A stretch of DNA of 64,000 nt from Nannochloris sp. 'desiccata' (GCA_019044685.2 JAGTXX020000014.1:806001-870000); one strand, 5' to 3'; positions 1 to 11,179 are shown, counted from the first letter of the stretch. The notes: a model not told the origin generated them from the sequence alone. A program made the numbers and translations.

Positions 1-744
1 AATACACAAGGAGTCTGCCTGTTCCCTGGCCCTGCATCGCAGTGAGTACATACGACATCATTGTATCATAGAAACCTTCCCTGTTCAACGCAGGTGGGAT
101 TTTTGTCGAATCGGTGAAATAAATGTCTCCTGTTTTTTCTGAAATATCAAGGTCGTTGGCGTAAGTAATTGGAATGCCGTTGTCATCTTGATTAGCCAAA
201 ATTTGAAGTTCTTTTGTTTCCAATTTATATTGCGTGAGACCTTTTAGAGAATCGCATATAATCAAATGGCCTGTATGGGGGTGGATATGGTAGCCTAGAG
301 GCCGTCCAGGCCCTACATAACCTATTTTTTCTAAAAGCGGATCAGAGGAAGCCGTGTCGGGAACCGGGGAGGTATAAAGATATCCATTTCTATCGAGAAT
401 GTACAAGGAATCGCTTGATGTATCAACTTCTACAGTTTCTGCAGCAAATATTACGAGCAATAGGGAGGCAGATTTAAGTTTGTGAAACCAGAGTGGTGAA
501 GGGGATGCAGATCAGATCAGATTTATAAAAAAAATATACCTGCGCCATGGAAACGGCCTTGGAAGAGCTTCAAGGCCTTGTCCAGGCTCTGCTCGTTTTC
601 ATAATGTAGTTTAGAATATTTGGGAGCTAGTGATGGAGACAGAGGTTTCACTTTTAAGGTGCTCGGTAACGGCTCGATCAGATAATAGTGCCTGACAATA
701 AGAGCTATGAGGAGCAAGACCAGGTGTCGTGGCAATACCTTCAT
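1..744 (-). CDS. Strictosidine synthase-like (SSL) protein, 3' part cut off by window edge
   Basis: Minus-strand gene entering from the left edge. Exon 1 (744-540) encodes an N-terminal hydrophobic anchor (LVLLLIALIV, about residues 8-17), then a short linker ending FHGA. A phase-1 GT-AG intron (539-439) joins it to exon 2 (438 to beyond 1). The spliced reading gives GAETVEVD, then DRNGYLYTS, HTGHLIICDSLKGL, ITYANDLDIS and IYFTDSTKIP. These are the hallmarks of the six-bladed beta-propeller of plant and animal strictosidine-synthase-like/APMAP proteins. Family members are usually single-pass endomembrane proteins, and most lack true strictosidine synthase activity, so the substrate is unknown. 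The rest of the propeller lies outside the window. Confidence 0.85.
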
Positions 745-1550
745 CTTTATTCTTTTAGTGTTAGGCTGCCAAAGGCACTAGAAGCTCAAATAGAGCAAAA
801 ATGGCATCCGAGAAGTTCTTGAAGAAAGTTTTCAGCTTGAGAGACAATTATATATTTAGGCTCTGAGGGACATGGAGAGGCTTTTGTTAATTAGACCTAG
901 AGAGACCTCCGCATGACTATCTTAATGCTCCTGCGGCCCCCTGTTGTGCTCAGAGCACCAAAATTTTTAATACTGATCTTTTGAAAACAGCGAATCCTTG
1001 CAGTCGGCAATCCTCCTCAGCCTCACCACTTCCCACCTGTTCCCAGCAGGCAGGCTGAAGCCCATATGTTTCAGCTTGGGCATCAGCGCCCTGCTGCAGA
1101 CTGGTGGCCGTCTTTCTCCCTCCCAGTCTAATCAGCGGTCCGCGGCGGAACCTCCGACAACCTGCCCCGACTTGCTTACTTGTGCTTGCGGGCTGGTAGA
1201 GACGATTCTGCCAGGGTCAGTGCCTATAGCTGTATATGTATGAACGCAAACGCTGTTTTCGTATCATGTCGTGGCGGAATTGCGATGCGACAGGCACTGT
1301 GACTCTGAGAAGGAATTTCCTTAGGAAAGCACGAAAGTTTCTAAGAAAGAGCAGTTGACGTTGGCACCACAATTTTGAAGTTCTAAACCCGCCAGGTGCA
1401 GCTACTATTTCCACTGGAATGTAAATATCAGATATATAGAAATATAAAATAGCGCTCCCGTAGCGCTCCGAAACTTCACGCGAAAATGCTGAACAAACTG
1501 GCAATAATTAATAGTGCTCATGGTGCTGTTTTCCGGCCCTTACTGCGCAA
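745..1550. other. Divergent intergenic region, no gene seen
   Basis: About 0.8 kb between the heads of the SSL-like gene (minus) and the Rieske oxygenase gene (plus). Short open frames at 998-1243 and 1217-1504 have low-complexity or shadow-like translations and nothing recognisable. It probably holds both promoters and 5' leaders. Confidence 0.5.
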
Positions 1551-3686
1551 ATGCCCCCGTCTTGCTACTCGCACACATACTGTGACACGGTCACGCGCCT
1601 TCGACGACAGCAAGGCTGCATCCGTGGTAGGTTAATAAAATTAATCTTGTTTCCGTCCAGTTTCAAAAACTTTTGTTTTGCTAGGAGCTGTGATTTAAGT
1701 CTTTTACCCTACTTGCTGCAGGAAAATGTATTTGAAAATTCTCTGTACCTGGAACCGTTCGTGAGGGCCTTTCTTCTCGGTGTAGGTTCTGCAGGGATCC
1801 TTGAGACGCTTCACACTGTGACTGCGGCATTTTCAAACGCTTCAGAGCAATTTGCTCCCCTTTTCTACGCTGACCACGCCACTGCAATCATCGGATGGGT
1901 AGCATTCTACATTTTGGACGTCATTGCGATCTCCCATGTTCTCTCCAAGTACAATGGCGACACGGCCGCTGCTGGAGTAGCTCTCCAAAAACTGGTGACT
2001 TTACCTCGGCGCATGCTCCCTTTACGCCTGGCCGTCTTCAAACACCTCTTATACCTCGATAATAACCTGCAAACCCAGCAGACTGAGCAGGATGCCACTG
2101 CTCTGGCAGAAGCGCTCTCTGCTTTTAAGCCAACCGACAGCCCGACCGTCTCAGCACCTACTTCCCTTCCCAAGCCTAAGACCGCAAACGGCAAACATAA
2201 TATCATTCCTGGAACCCTTTCCAGTCCTCGTTTAGGTGACCAACGCGCCAAACAAGGCTTAAAACCAGGTGAGCTCGACCCGTCCTTTATTGAAACTTTC
2301 TCTCGCCGCCGCCAAGAGCTCCTCGATCGCCGTGCCTACCTCCACGGATTCTGGTACGCTGCTTCCCTCTCCGATACCGTAAAAGCCGATGGAAAACCTG
2401 TCGGTGTCGACATTCTCGATCAACGTATTGTCTTATTTCGAAATTCCACTACCGGGGTGGTGCACGCTTTGGACGATGTGTGTCCCCATCGCGGAGCCCC
2501 TTTTTCTGATGGCTGGGTAGAACACAGAGAAGGCCACCAATGCGTCGTCTGCCCGTACCACGGGTGGGCAGTTGGTAGCGAAGGGAAAATTCACCACGTC
2601 CCTGCTGCAGAGCACCCTGGCGAATGGCCAAAGAGGCAAGTCGTCCCAGTATACGATGTGGAAGAACGTGGTGGTTTCATTTGGCTGTGGTACGGTTCTC
2701 AAGACCTCCCCCGTGACGCCCGTCCTCCTATTCCTTGTGTTCCTGAGCTAGAAGACCCAGAATGGAAGGCTGTGTATGGGGAAATCGAATTTGATTGCTC
2801 TCACACCTCTGTTTTTGAGAACGCTCTAGATATGGTATGTTCTCTCCTCTTTGCCCTCTTGTTGCCTTGGCCTTGAACTTGAACCTGTTTTCGCTCTTCA
2901 GACAGTGCATCCATGACTTAAATAGTACTCTTCTATCCCCCCCCTTTCAAATAATAATGAAATGAAATTAACTAAACAAATTTGCAGGCGCATATCCACT
3001 ACCTCCATAATGACTCTTTTGGAAACCAAGAAAAACCTGAGATCCGCAATATGACCTGCACTGCATCTGATGCCTTATCTGTCACTGCTACCTTCCAGCT
3101 GTGCAATAAACCTGCCTCTGTCTTATGGGAATGGACTAAAGTCCCTGAAGTCTCCGTCACTGCAAAAGCGTTTTTACCATCGACCTCAATGATCTCCTTC
3201 ACCCTCGGAAATGGTCTCTCTTTTATTACGTTTGTCAACACAGTCCCTATTTCTGAAAATAAGAGTGTGAACCGGTTTGCCCTTGTGCGTAACCTTGCTT
3301 GGGACCGTACAGGCACATTCAATTCAAAGGTTTGGGATACGTGGGCTCGGAAGGCTATGATGAAAATTTTGGGTGAGGATAAGGTTATGGTGGAGAAATT
3401 ACGCCCTGAATTGTTGGTGAAAGAGTATTCTGTCCGTGCTGACTTACCTCAGATCGAGTTCCGGAAGCTGAGGCAGCAGTGGGTGGATTTGGGATGTGTG
3501 CGCCCTTGCCATGGACAGGAAGAAAGTTATGCTAGAAACAACAGTAGTCCTAATTTTGTTCACCCTCCCCGTTTCAGCCAAGGCGGCAGTGGTGGTTTTG
3601 GTACTGTGAACGATACTGGCAATACCAACAGTAATGAGTTTACCAGTGATAGTGAGAGTTCTCCACCTACCATGCCTGATTTCTAA
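1551..3686 (+). CDS. Rieske [2Fe-2S] non-heme iron oxygenase (CAO/PAO-type), probably plastid
   Basis: Two exons (1551-2834 and 2988-3686; intron 153 nt with a GTATGT donor and TTTGCAG acceptor) give about 660 aa. An N-terminal basic leader is followed by two hydrophobic segments at about residues 65-130. The Rieske cluster ligands are CPHRGAP (about 310) and CPYHGW (about 336). The mononuclear iron site fits E-x3-D-x2-H-x4-H at E423, D427, H430 and H435; the intron falls inside this motif, between M428 and A429. The layout is that of chlorophyllide a oxygenase and pheophorbide a oxygenase relatives, which act on tetrapyrroles or other plastid substrates with ferredoxin as electron donor. The sequence AHIHYLHNDSFGNQ resembles a CAO-like branch common in algae whose substrate I cannot assign. 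The C-terminus is Asn/Ser-rich. The start is the first in-frame ATG; an extra 5' exon cannot be excluded. Confidence 0.85.
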
Positions 3687-4782
3687 ATCGATCTATTCAA
3701 AGTATCGAAATTAGAAAAACAATAAAAAAAAAAAAATGAAAAATTGGCGTTTTCATTGACAAAATTTCATAGGTTGTGGCGCTTTGCCCTCCTCTGTTGA
3801 AACTAACCAACCAAAATATAATATGATGATTGAATGAATATTACAGATGTTCAATAGACGTTTCTTATTTCTGAAAGTATGCTGTTCCGAAATCCCTTTG
3901 CCATATCTTTGTAGAGTTAATTTTTTCCCTTTTTTTTTTTTTATTTGATCGCGAACGCAAAAGAAACGTAGCCTTCTTTTCTTTTCAATTCCTTTTCTTT
4001 GTTTTCCCCTTCTTCACTTCAGAAATCTCACTCTCCGTTTCTTCTCAGGTTTTTTATTATTTTTATGTATGTGTCTTTGCTGTGTGGCGTCGATGCATCA
4101 ACACAGCGTAGAGGCAAAACCAAAAAAGGAATGAAGCACCTCTCCTACCCAACTATCCCTCTCTGTGTTTATATAATAGCCTATGTACATTACTTCAGGT
4201 GGGCAGAGTCTCAAATTAAAAACGCAATCCATGTGTATATCTTTTAAACCAATCCATTTTCTTTCTTCCTTTTTTTCTTTCTTTCCCACCCCATTTTTCT
4301 ATATTTCTAGAAAGAATGGCGACATCTCTTCTGTTTTCCCGTCGACTCCATTTATTTTCTGTAGAACAACACAAATTTTTGCAAAGTTTGCTTTTGTATT
4401 CTGTGTTATTCTCCCCATGTGCGATGTACCCCCTCTCCGTTTACCTTTTATGCTGATACGATTATTCTTTGGTACTGATACGATTGATTTTTATGATAAA
4501 TTAATGAAATGAAAGAAGCTTTGAAGGCTTGCAAGCTTTCTTTTCCCCCAATGACGCTGGTGATGGTTTAAAGACCTTTTACCTTACCCACCGAGGCGGA
4601 ACAAAACAAAGCGTCTATGTATAACAAACACGAATATACTTTATATTTCTGGTTGATACGAATATAACAATGATGATTGATAGAAGACAATGCAATCCAA
4701 GATGATGATATGATATGATATGATAGAAACACATTGTAATAAAAAAGAAATTTTTCTTTCTTTCTTTCTCGTTTTCCCGTCT
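3687..4782. other. Convergent intergenic region, AT-rich
   Basis: 1.1 kb between the 3' ends of the Rieske oxygenase and LRR genes. It holds A- and T-rich tracts near 3720 and 3930 and a short tandem TGATA run (4706-4725). Open frames at 3999-4247, 4183-4512 and 4568-4792 translate to Phe/Ser/Lys-rich low-complexity peptides and I do not accept them as genes. Confidence 0.45.
4706..4725. repeat. Short tandem repeat (TGATA)x4
   Basis: Four perfect TGATA units in the 3' flank of the LRR gene. No function is suggested. Confidence 0.7.
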
Positions 4783-6382
4783 TTAATCCCAACCACCAAG
4801 AGCGTCCTCAGCTCCACCTGGTGCAGCAGCTGCTGGCTGCGCAGTAAGCAAAGCTTTCAATGCATTAGCACCACGTGCATGTTCATTACCACCCCTGCTA
4901 TGTTTGTCTCTACTTTTATTCTTCATCATTTTTTTCTGTTTGTCCACCGCCCCTCCTCCTGCCGCGATTGATACCTTGACTACTCCAGTGTGTTTGGTAT
5001 CCAAATTAATTGTATCTCTTAATTTATTATTTGGCTTTTTAGTAGCTAAAAGTGTAGAAGCAACAAAGGTAGAAGGGTCTAGAGCATCGTCATCATCAGC
5101 ATCATCGCTCCGAGCGGCAGCAGGAGCGGCAGGAGCAACAGCAGGAGGCGGACGAGAGGGGACGATGGGGGCTTCCTTGCTGTTTTGTTGCTCTTTTTTA
5201 ACTTGCTTGGCTTGTACTGGAGGAGCAGCCGCTTCCGGCACTTTCTTTTCTTTTTTCTCCTTCTTTTGCTTTTTCTCTTTCCTTTGAACAGACACATCTA
5301 GATATTTTCCTTCCTTTTCCTTCTTTCCACCATCAACACGTACTCCTCCTGCTTGATCTTCTTTCTTTTGTTTTATTTCCACGGCCTCTTTAATTTTATT
5401 TTTACCCCGGGCAGCAACTGGGATTGCATTGGCATCAGAAGCAGCTCTCGCAGGAGCCCATGCCTTCATTTCCTCCCTATCTTTTCTTTTTTTACCTCCA
5501 TCTAACCTCTTATTGTCCAATATTTGTAACCTAGGGACCAATTTAAGAATTTTTTCTTGATATCCCGGCAAATCAGCAACAGGACAGCCTTTCAAAGTTA
5601 ATTGCCGCAGCAGCGGCAATTTTTTAAGAACTTCTAAAGACTCAAAATCAGCTATTTTATTGCTCCCAACTTCTAGAGTCAGTAACCGTGCATTGGATTC
5701 TAGAGCATCAGGCAATTCGGTCAAGTGGCAGTGATTTAATCGAAGTTCTTGTAAATTGGGGCACGTGGAAAGTGACCCCGTCAGCTCTTTCAAAGGATTG
5801 TAACTTAAAGAAAGCTTCTGTAGAGCTGTAACTCCATTAAGCCACCCTCCCAAAGATTCTATAGCATTGTGAGATAATACTAAGGCATCCAAGTTTTTCA
5901 ACTTTTCAAGGCCACGCACTGTTGTGATTCCGGCGTTGTCGTTGAGTATAAGTGCTTTTAAAGATCTAAATTTACCCATAGAGATCTTTCCTTGAATTTG
6001 ATTGTGCGCCGCATTTAAAATTTCCAAGTTTTCAAGATCGCGGAGTGGCTCTAACGAGGTGATTTGGTTCTTAGCAACGGAAAGCCAGCGGAGAGTTGAG
6101 GCGGCGGCTATGCCGTCGAGCTCCGCCAAGCTGTTGGCGCTGGCGTCTAGGCGGGTCAAGGATTTGCATGCATCCAGCCCGAGAATCTGTAACAAGCACC
6201 AAGTAATGGGATCTTAGTTAATTGTTTATAAAGTAAAACAAAGACAAATTTTCAAAATTTAAGCATCTTGGATTGCATGAGCTTACCGAGTCTATTGCCT
6301 TGTTAGAAACATTGAGTTTTTGAATTGAGCCCAGATCTGGGCTATCAACCAAAGTAGCAATTTCTCTTGGCGTGAGTTTCAT
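4783..6382 (-). CDS. Leucine-rich-repeat protein (SDS22/U2A'-type) with a Lys/Glu-rich tail
   Basis: Exon 1 (6382-6287, 32 codons, MKLTPREIATLV...) is joined in phase 0 over a 100-nt intron to exon 2 (6186-4783), giving about 499 aa. Residues about 20-235 hold SDS22-like 22-residue leucine-rich repeats such as LRWLSVAKNQI, LNAAHNQI and LVLSHNAIESL. They end with an LRR cap, LVPRLQILDNKRLD. The remaining half is strongly charged (many KK and KE pairs), with an acidic run DDADDDDALD and an Ala/Gly-rich end. Plant proteins of this build are often annotated as outer-arm dynein light chain 1-like or LRR proteins of unknown role. The LRR part implies protein binding, and the basic tail could bind nucleic acid or locate to the nucleus; both are inferences. 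Confidence 0.85.
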
Positions 6383-6776
6383 CTGAAACGCTGAAAGGAG
6401 GTGACAAACCGTAGATGCTGCGTTTTAAACTATAAAGGATCAGCAACTTGCGTATGCTCAACTGCAATTTAGCGCGCTTATAATATTCTATAAAAGATTT
6501 AATAGGAACCCATTGCATTAATTTAGGCCATGCATTGATTTAGGCCATGCATATGCATAAGTCGCAGGACCACATCTCTTGACAAGTGCCCGACCCTTCC
6601 AGCAAGTGAAGCACGTCTGCAGTTGGATAGAAGCTTGCAGTTTTGGCATATATTCCCTAATAACTTCATTTACAGTATATGTGCATTATTCTTAAAACGA
6701 GTTGTCGAGCGTTCGCTCGCAAACACCTGCATCCCTTGCCAAATTACCAACAATAGATCACTTGCTCATTGAGAAC
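6383..6776. promoter_or_regulatory. Head-to-head intergenic region between LRR and CCD genes
   Basis: 394 bp separate the LRR start (minus) and the CCD start (plus), so both promoters must lie here or the genes share one. A near-repeat of TTAGGCCATGCAT occurs at about 6524-6550. No clear TATA box was singled out. Confidence 0.4.
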
Positions 6777-9215
6777 ATGACCCTCATTCAAGCACAGGAC
6801 CGAAGGCTTATTAGCCCTTCAGCTGCACCTACGTTATTATTAAAACACCCGCAAGCCGCCTTGGCACCTCGTTCTAAGCGTTTCAAGACTATTTCTTCTT
6901 CCCACCGCTCTTCGGACAATAGCACCTCCACAGCGGCTGCTAACGCCACCACCACAACGCCTTCGGTCGCTGCTTCTTTACGCCGCGTCCTCAACCTTCC
7001 TCCTAAAAATGGCTCCTCCTCTAGCCACTCTATTACCCAAGGCGCTGATCAACGCTACCGTGTCTTTCTAGATCAATGGGACAAGGGCTTTATGGAAGCA
7101 CAAGAAAATCCTAAAGGCCATTTCGCAGACACCATCTATGGTGAGATTCCTCGAGAGCTTGAAGGCACCTTGTTCCGTAACGGTCCTGGAAAATTCACCC
7201 TCGGAGGAAAGCGTATCCCTCACCCGTACGACGGTGACGGTTTAGTGGCTAGTATTGCCTTTAAAAATGGTACCGCTTTCTTTAGATCTAGGTTCGTTCA
7301 GACCCCGGAGTACAAAGCAGAAGCCGCTGCAGATAGTGTACTGTTTCGAGGTACATTTGCAACACAACGCTCCGGTGGAGCTATGGCGAATGCAGGGGAT
7401 CTCTACGTTAAAAATACTTCGAATACAAATGTAGTTGCTTATGGAGATCGTCTTTGGACCTTATTTGAAGCTGGACAGCCTTTTCGATTAAACCCTAAAA
7501 CTCTAGATACCATCGGCCCTGAGCTTCTTGATGGATTATTTAAAGCGGGGCTACCATTTGATCTCGGTTCTAAAGAAAGCAATTCCATGTTTGCAGCATT
7601 CACGAGATTAGCACAAGGACGGGCGGCCCCTGCTGCTTCTGCTGCACTGTCTGATGAGCAGATCTCTGCTGGAGGTACTGCGGTCACAGCCCATCCTCAT
7701 ATTTGTCCTTCTACAGGACGATTAGTTACATTCAGCTACCGCGTGCGTCCAATTGTCCCTTCTTCCCCAAATGAAGCTCCCTTTGTGACAGATATTACTT
7801 TTTACGAATTAGAAAACGACGCTGAAAACACCGGAAAAATGCGTTCTGCAGCAACCAGGGAGTATACGTTACCTGGATTCGCCTTCTTGCACGATTTTGC
7901 GTTAACTGAAAACTACTATGTCATCTTTCAAAACCCTGTGACTGTAGAGAATGCCCCTTATATGCTTGGGCAGGCACCTGCCGTGAGCTGTGTGCGGTGG
8001 GTGAAGGATACCCCTACCTTTGTCCACGTTATTCCTAGAAATCGAGCGAATTCTACTATGAATAATCCTACAAATACTAGGAGCGATGGTCGTAGTAGTG
8101 ATGACGTGATGGTGTTTTCTGCTCCTCCCCTATTTGTCTTCCACCACGCCAACGCCTTTGAAAAGAAAACAAGCGCCTTTACTACCAGTAACAACACCGC
8201 TTCTACTACTACTTCTACTTCTTCTACCTGTGCTGACACGAGTACTACCTTGATAATAGATTCTATTCATTACAATAGTTTACCAGCAGTAGGTCGTGAA
8301 GCCTTATCTCACCAATCTGTAGACCCTGACGCGGCCTTCACCTCTCGTCTCCGAAGAGTAGAAATCGATTTAAAAAGTAAAATTCTCAAAGTTCGGTGCG
8401 CGTTTGATGGATATTTAGAAATGCCGGCTGTGAATCCCAACTTTCTTTCGAAGAAACATCAATTTGTATATGGTTATCATTCGATCTTTGAAGATCCTCA
8501 GATTGCTTTGGCTAAAGTGGATGTTGAGGGAAGAAAGGTGGAGCTATGGAATCCTGGGAAGAATAGATTTGCTTTAGAACCCAGATTCATTCCTAGGAAT
8601 CGTGGTAGGAATAAAGGAAAAAATAGCAACAATAATAGCACAGCAGGCAAAGCGGGTGGAGGAGGCAGCGCCCGTGGAGTTTTCAACACCAGCAACAGCA
8701 ACAAGAGCGCTGAAGAGGTAGAAGTAGAAGATGATGGGTGGTTGATCGCTCAATTATTCGATTCTGAAGCTATGCGATCTGAAATTGTTATTTTGGACGC
8801 TCAAAATCTGAGTCAAGGGCCTGTCGCCATAGTAGCTTTGAACGAATTAATGCCTTCTGCTTTACACGCTTGCTGGAGTGATACCTACTATGGTCCAGTA
8901 AATGATGATACTAGTAACAGCGATGCTGGCTCTGAGTCTTCGTTACACGAATCAAAGGCAGGAAACGTGGTGCCTTTTGGTTCCCCTGTGTCGGTAAAAG
9001 CCGAGAGGGAAAAGTTGAAAGGCTCTGGCAGTGTTCGCAAAAGCATGCCGACTGGCAGCAGCAAGAGCGAGAATACCATTTGTAATAGTAACAACAGTGA
9101 ATATAGCGAGGAAATTGGGAGTAAGAACGGTACTGGGTTGAAAGAATTTTCTTCAAAAATGCAGTCGGTGGCCATCGTACTTGGCGCCTTGTGGAGTAAT
9201 TTTACAGAAATCTAA
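6777..9215 (+). CDS. Carotenoid cleavage dioxygenase (RPE65/CCD family), insert-bearing, single exon
   Basis: 812 aa from the first in-frame ATG (6777). The frame is open a little further 5' but without an ATG. The leader MTLIQAQDRR... is Ser/Ala/Arg-rich and transit-peptide-like. The core starts at GEIPRELEGTLFRNGPG and HPYDGDG. The four Fe-binding histidines are visible: TAHPH (about 304), LHDFALTENY (about 371), FVFHHANAFE (about 455) and ALHACW (about 698). YLEMPAVNP supplies the usual glutamate region. FATQRSGGAMAN and LWTLFEAGQPFRL resemble the cyanobacterial ACO/NCED side of the family. Members cleave a conjugated double bond of carotenoids or apocarotenoids. Odd features are Ser/Thr/Asn-rich inserts before and after the third histidine and near residues 610-650, plus a tail of about 110 aa beyond the last histidine, where most CCDs end within 10-20 residues. 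The substrate is unknown. Confidence 0.9.
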   Translation: MTLIQAQDRRLISPSAAPTLLLKHPQAALAPRSKRFKTISSSHRSSDNSTSTAAANATTTTPSVAASLRRVLNLPPKNGSSSSHSITQGADQRYRVFLDQWDKGFMEAQENPKGHFADTIYGEIPRELEGTLFRNGPGKFTLGGKRIPHPYDGDGLVASIAFKNGTAFFRSRFVQTPEYKAEAAADSVLFRGTFATQRSGGAMANAGDLYVKNTSNTNVVAYGDRLWTLFEAGQPFRLNPKTLDTIGPELLDGLFKAGLPFDLGSKESNSMFAAFTRLAQGRAAPAASAALSDEQISAGGTAVTAHPHICPSTGRLVTFSYRVRPIVPSSPNEAPFVTDITFYELENDAENTGKMRSAATREYTLPGFAFLHDFALTENYYVIFQNPVTVENAPYMLGQAPAVSCVRWVKDTPTFVHVIPRNRANSTMNNPTNTRSDGRSSDDVMVFSAPPLFVFHHANAFEKKTSAFTTSNNTASTTTSTSSTCADTSTTLIIDSIHYNSLPAVGREALSHQSVDPDAAFTSRLRRVEIDLKSKILKVRCAFDGYLEMPAVNPNFLSKKHQFVYGYHSIFEDPQIALAKVDVEGRKVELWNPGKNRFALEPRFIPRNRGRNKGKNSNNNSTAGKAGGGGSARGVFNTSNSNKSAEEVEVEDDGWLIAQLFDSEAMRSEIVILDAQNLSQGPVAIVALNELMPSALHACWSDTYYGPVNDDTSNSDAGSESSLHESKAGNVVPFGSPVSVKAEREKLKGSGSVRKSMPTGSSKSENTICNSNNSEYSEEIGSKNGTGLKEFSSKMQSVAIVLGALWSNFTEI

Positions 9216-9479
9216 AGAGATGATAAGTCTCAAACTTTTGTTCCTTAAAAAAGGATAGAACGAATTTGTTTTTTTTTTTAAATATGCTCGTGTTGAAGCA
9301 CACAACGTCTTTTTTAGCCAACTTTCTTCCTTAAATCGCCTTTTTCTTTCTAATTTTTTTGTTTTTGTTTTCTAATTAATCTTTGATTCGGGCTCAATGC
9401 CGCTAAAACCCCTTTCTATATCTAATATTTTTAAATACTACTACTTTGATTCTTCTTAATTGTGTCTCTCTGTTGTACT
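9216..9479. other. Convergent 3' flank of CCD and aminotransferase genes
   Basis: 264 bp shared by two converging transcripts. It is T-rich and holds no gene. Confidence 0.5.
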
Positions 9480-10833
9480 TTACATTGCGAGCTTTGTAAC
9501 AGCGTCAACTAGTTTCTCAACTTCTTCTTTTGTGTTGTAATAATGCAGAGACGCTCTGACCACAGCCACAAGATCTCTATTTTCAAAATCTAATCTACTC
9601 GATGGCACTCTACTAACTGACGTGTTAATTCCATACTCTTTAAATAATTTCTGTTGTAGAGCATCAGCAGGGATACCTTTTATTGTAAAACTCACTATGC
9701 CGCATAGCACAGCTCCTTTGTCATGTATCTGCACGCGGTTTTTGTCAATTTGTAGTAATTGAACACGGAGGAGCTCTGCTAATGATTGTATTCTTGCCCA
9801 GATTGTATCAATCCCTAGCTCCACACACTGCTCTACTGCGATACCTAGACCTACTTTAGCTGCAAAGCTCATTTCATACCGTTCAAATCTTTTTGCAGTT
9901 GGCCTCAGCTCGTAGGTGTCGCTAGAACTCCACACCGCGCCTGTATTGTCAAGTGTTGCCGGCTCAAAGAAACTCATAGCTTCTTTAGAACAATACAAAA
10001 ATCCACTTCCACGTGGAGCTCGTACATATTTTCTTCCTGTCCCAGTCAAAAAATGACAGCCTATTGCTTTGACATCAACTGGCACCTGCCCAACGCTTTG
10101 ACAGGCGTCAAGAAGGAAAGGAATGCTGAATTCTTTCGTGAGGGCACCAACGCCGTGGACGTTGTAGACACGGCCTGAAGAGGTGGGTACATGATTTATA
10201 CTCACTAATACAACCTTTGAAGGAGAAGGGAAAGAAGAAGAAGACTGCTCTTGTTGTTGCTCTTGTAGCATTTCCCGTAGACTGACTAAATCGAGATCAC
10301 CTTCTTCAGTTTCTGGTATAATTTCTATTTGGATACCCGTACGTTTCTGTAGTTGTAGATACGCAATGTAATTTGAACCATATTCGCAAAGGGAGGTCAG
10401 AAGACGGTCACCAGGACGCCACTTATTCTTTTCTGCTGTTGTGGCAGCGGCGAGGCCGTAGATAACTTGTTGCCACGCTTCGGTTGCGCTGGTAACGACG
10501 GAAATCTCATCCGGATGGCAGTTGAGGAGAGAAGCGAGTGCTGTGTAGGGTCGTTCAAGATCTGTTGTAGAGGCATCAAAAGTTTCATAGCTGCACAAGT
10601 TCAAGGCAGTGGTGGTGATTACAACAATTGACGGGTGCACACATAACCTCCAAAGTTTGAATACAAGACATAACATACCCTCCATAATTAGCTTCGTTAT
10701 GTAAGTATCCAATGACTGCGTCTAATGTCCTTTGAGTAGGCAGTGAGCATCCAGCATTGTTTAAATGGGTGACATGCGAAGTGCCAGGAGTAGCACTTCG
10801 TGCAGCCTCTACGTGTTCTTCTGTCCACCCCAT
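9480..10833 (-). CDS. Class V (cysteine desulfurase-like fold) PLP aminotransferase
   Basis: Exon 1 (10833-10679) and exon 2 (10590-9480) join in phase 2 over an 88-nt intron to restore NEANYGGYETFDAS; total 421 aa. It starts THLNNAGCSLPTQRTLDA, the class V substrate-entry motif. VTSATEAWQQVIYGL and LLDACQSVGQVPVD follow, and TGRKYVRAPRGSGFLY, where the lysine (about residue 237) is the expected Schiff-base residue for PLP. Relatives act as cysteine desulfurases, selenocysteine lyases, isopenicillin-N-epimerase-like enzymes or ergothioneine C-S lyases. The GRKY-x-RxPRGxGFL form is typical of the broad 'aminotransferase class V' set, so the substrate cannot be fixed. No targeting leader is seen, so it is probably cytosolic. 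The stop codon lies inside a TGTAA motif, implying a very short 3' UTR. Confidence 0.88.
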
Positions 10834-11179
10834 ATTTACGTTGAGATTTTTAATAGCACAGAATGTGGACTAGGCCTTCAATATTTCTCAGCAAGCTTAC
10901 TTTAGTTTTCCAGTGCTCACGGCCGGAAGGCCGGCCCAGAGATTTCTTAAAACTTATTACACAAAATAGAGAGATATAAAGACAGTAGACGCAGTGATGG
11001 ACACTTTAACGGTCCCAGATAAAGAATAGACATGATAATTTGAGAAGAAAAAGGGAAATATCAGGCCAGGCCTTACTTCAAGTTGCTGCCGCCTCCAAAA
11101 AAACTAAAATAAAAATTTCGAAATGCTGACAGTTACTCAGAAAAGGTACTTAAACAATTCTTTCCACCCAGTTCTTTAG
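10834..11179. other. Intergenic region upstream of aminotransferase gene
   Basis: 346 bp between two tandem minus-strand genes: the aminotransferase promoter and the formamidase 3' flank. A small GC-rich palindromic patch, CGGCCGGAAGGCCGG, lies near 10920. No gene is seen. Confidence 0.4.

Noticed and set aside
998..1504. Two opposing short frames upstream of the Rieske oxygenase
   Set aside because: No recognisable domain, and they lie in a region expected to hold two promoters.
1627..1684. Possible intron (GTAGGT...CTAG) near the 5' end of the Rieske oxygenase
   Set aside because: It is 58 nt, so removing it breaks the frame, whereas the unspliced frame stays open into the conserved part.
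4183..4512. 109-codon Phe/Ser-rich frame in the 3' flank of the Rieske gene
   Set aside because: Low-complexity translation of T-rich DNA with overlapping frames of similar quality.
6702..6776. Upstream extension of the first CCD from a TTG codon
   Set aside because: No ATG in the extension; the first ATG at 6777 gives a normal transit-type leader.
10918..10936. GC-rich inverted repeat CGGCCGGAAGGCCGG as a transposon end or terminator
   Set aside because: Single short palindrome with no partner copy, target duplication or transposase nearby.
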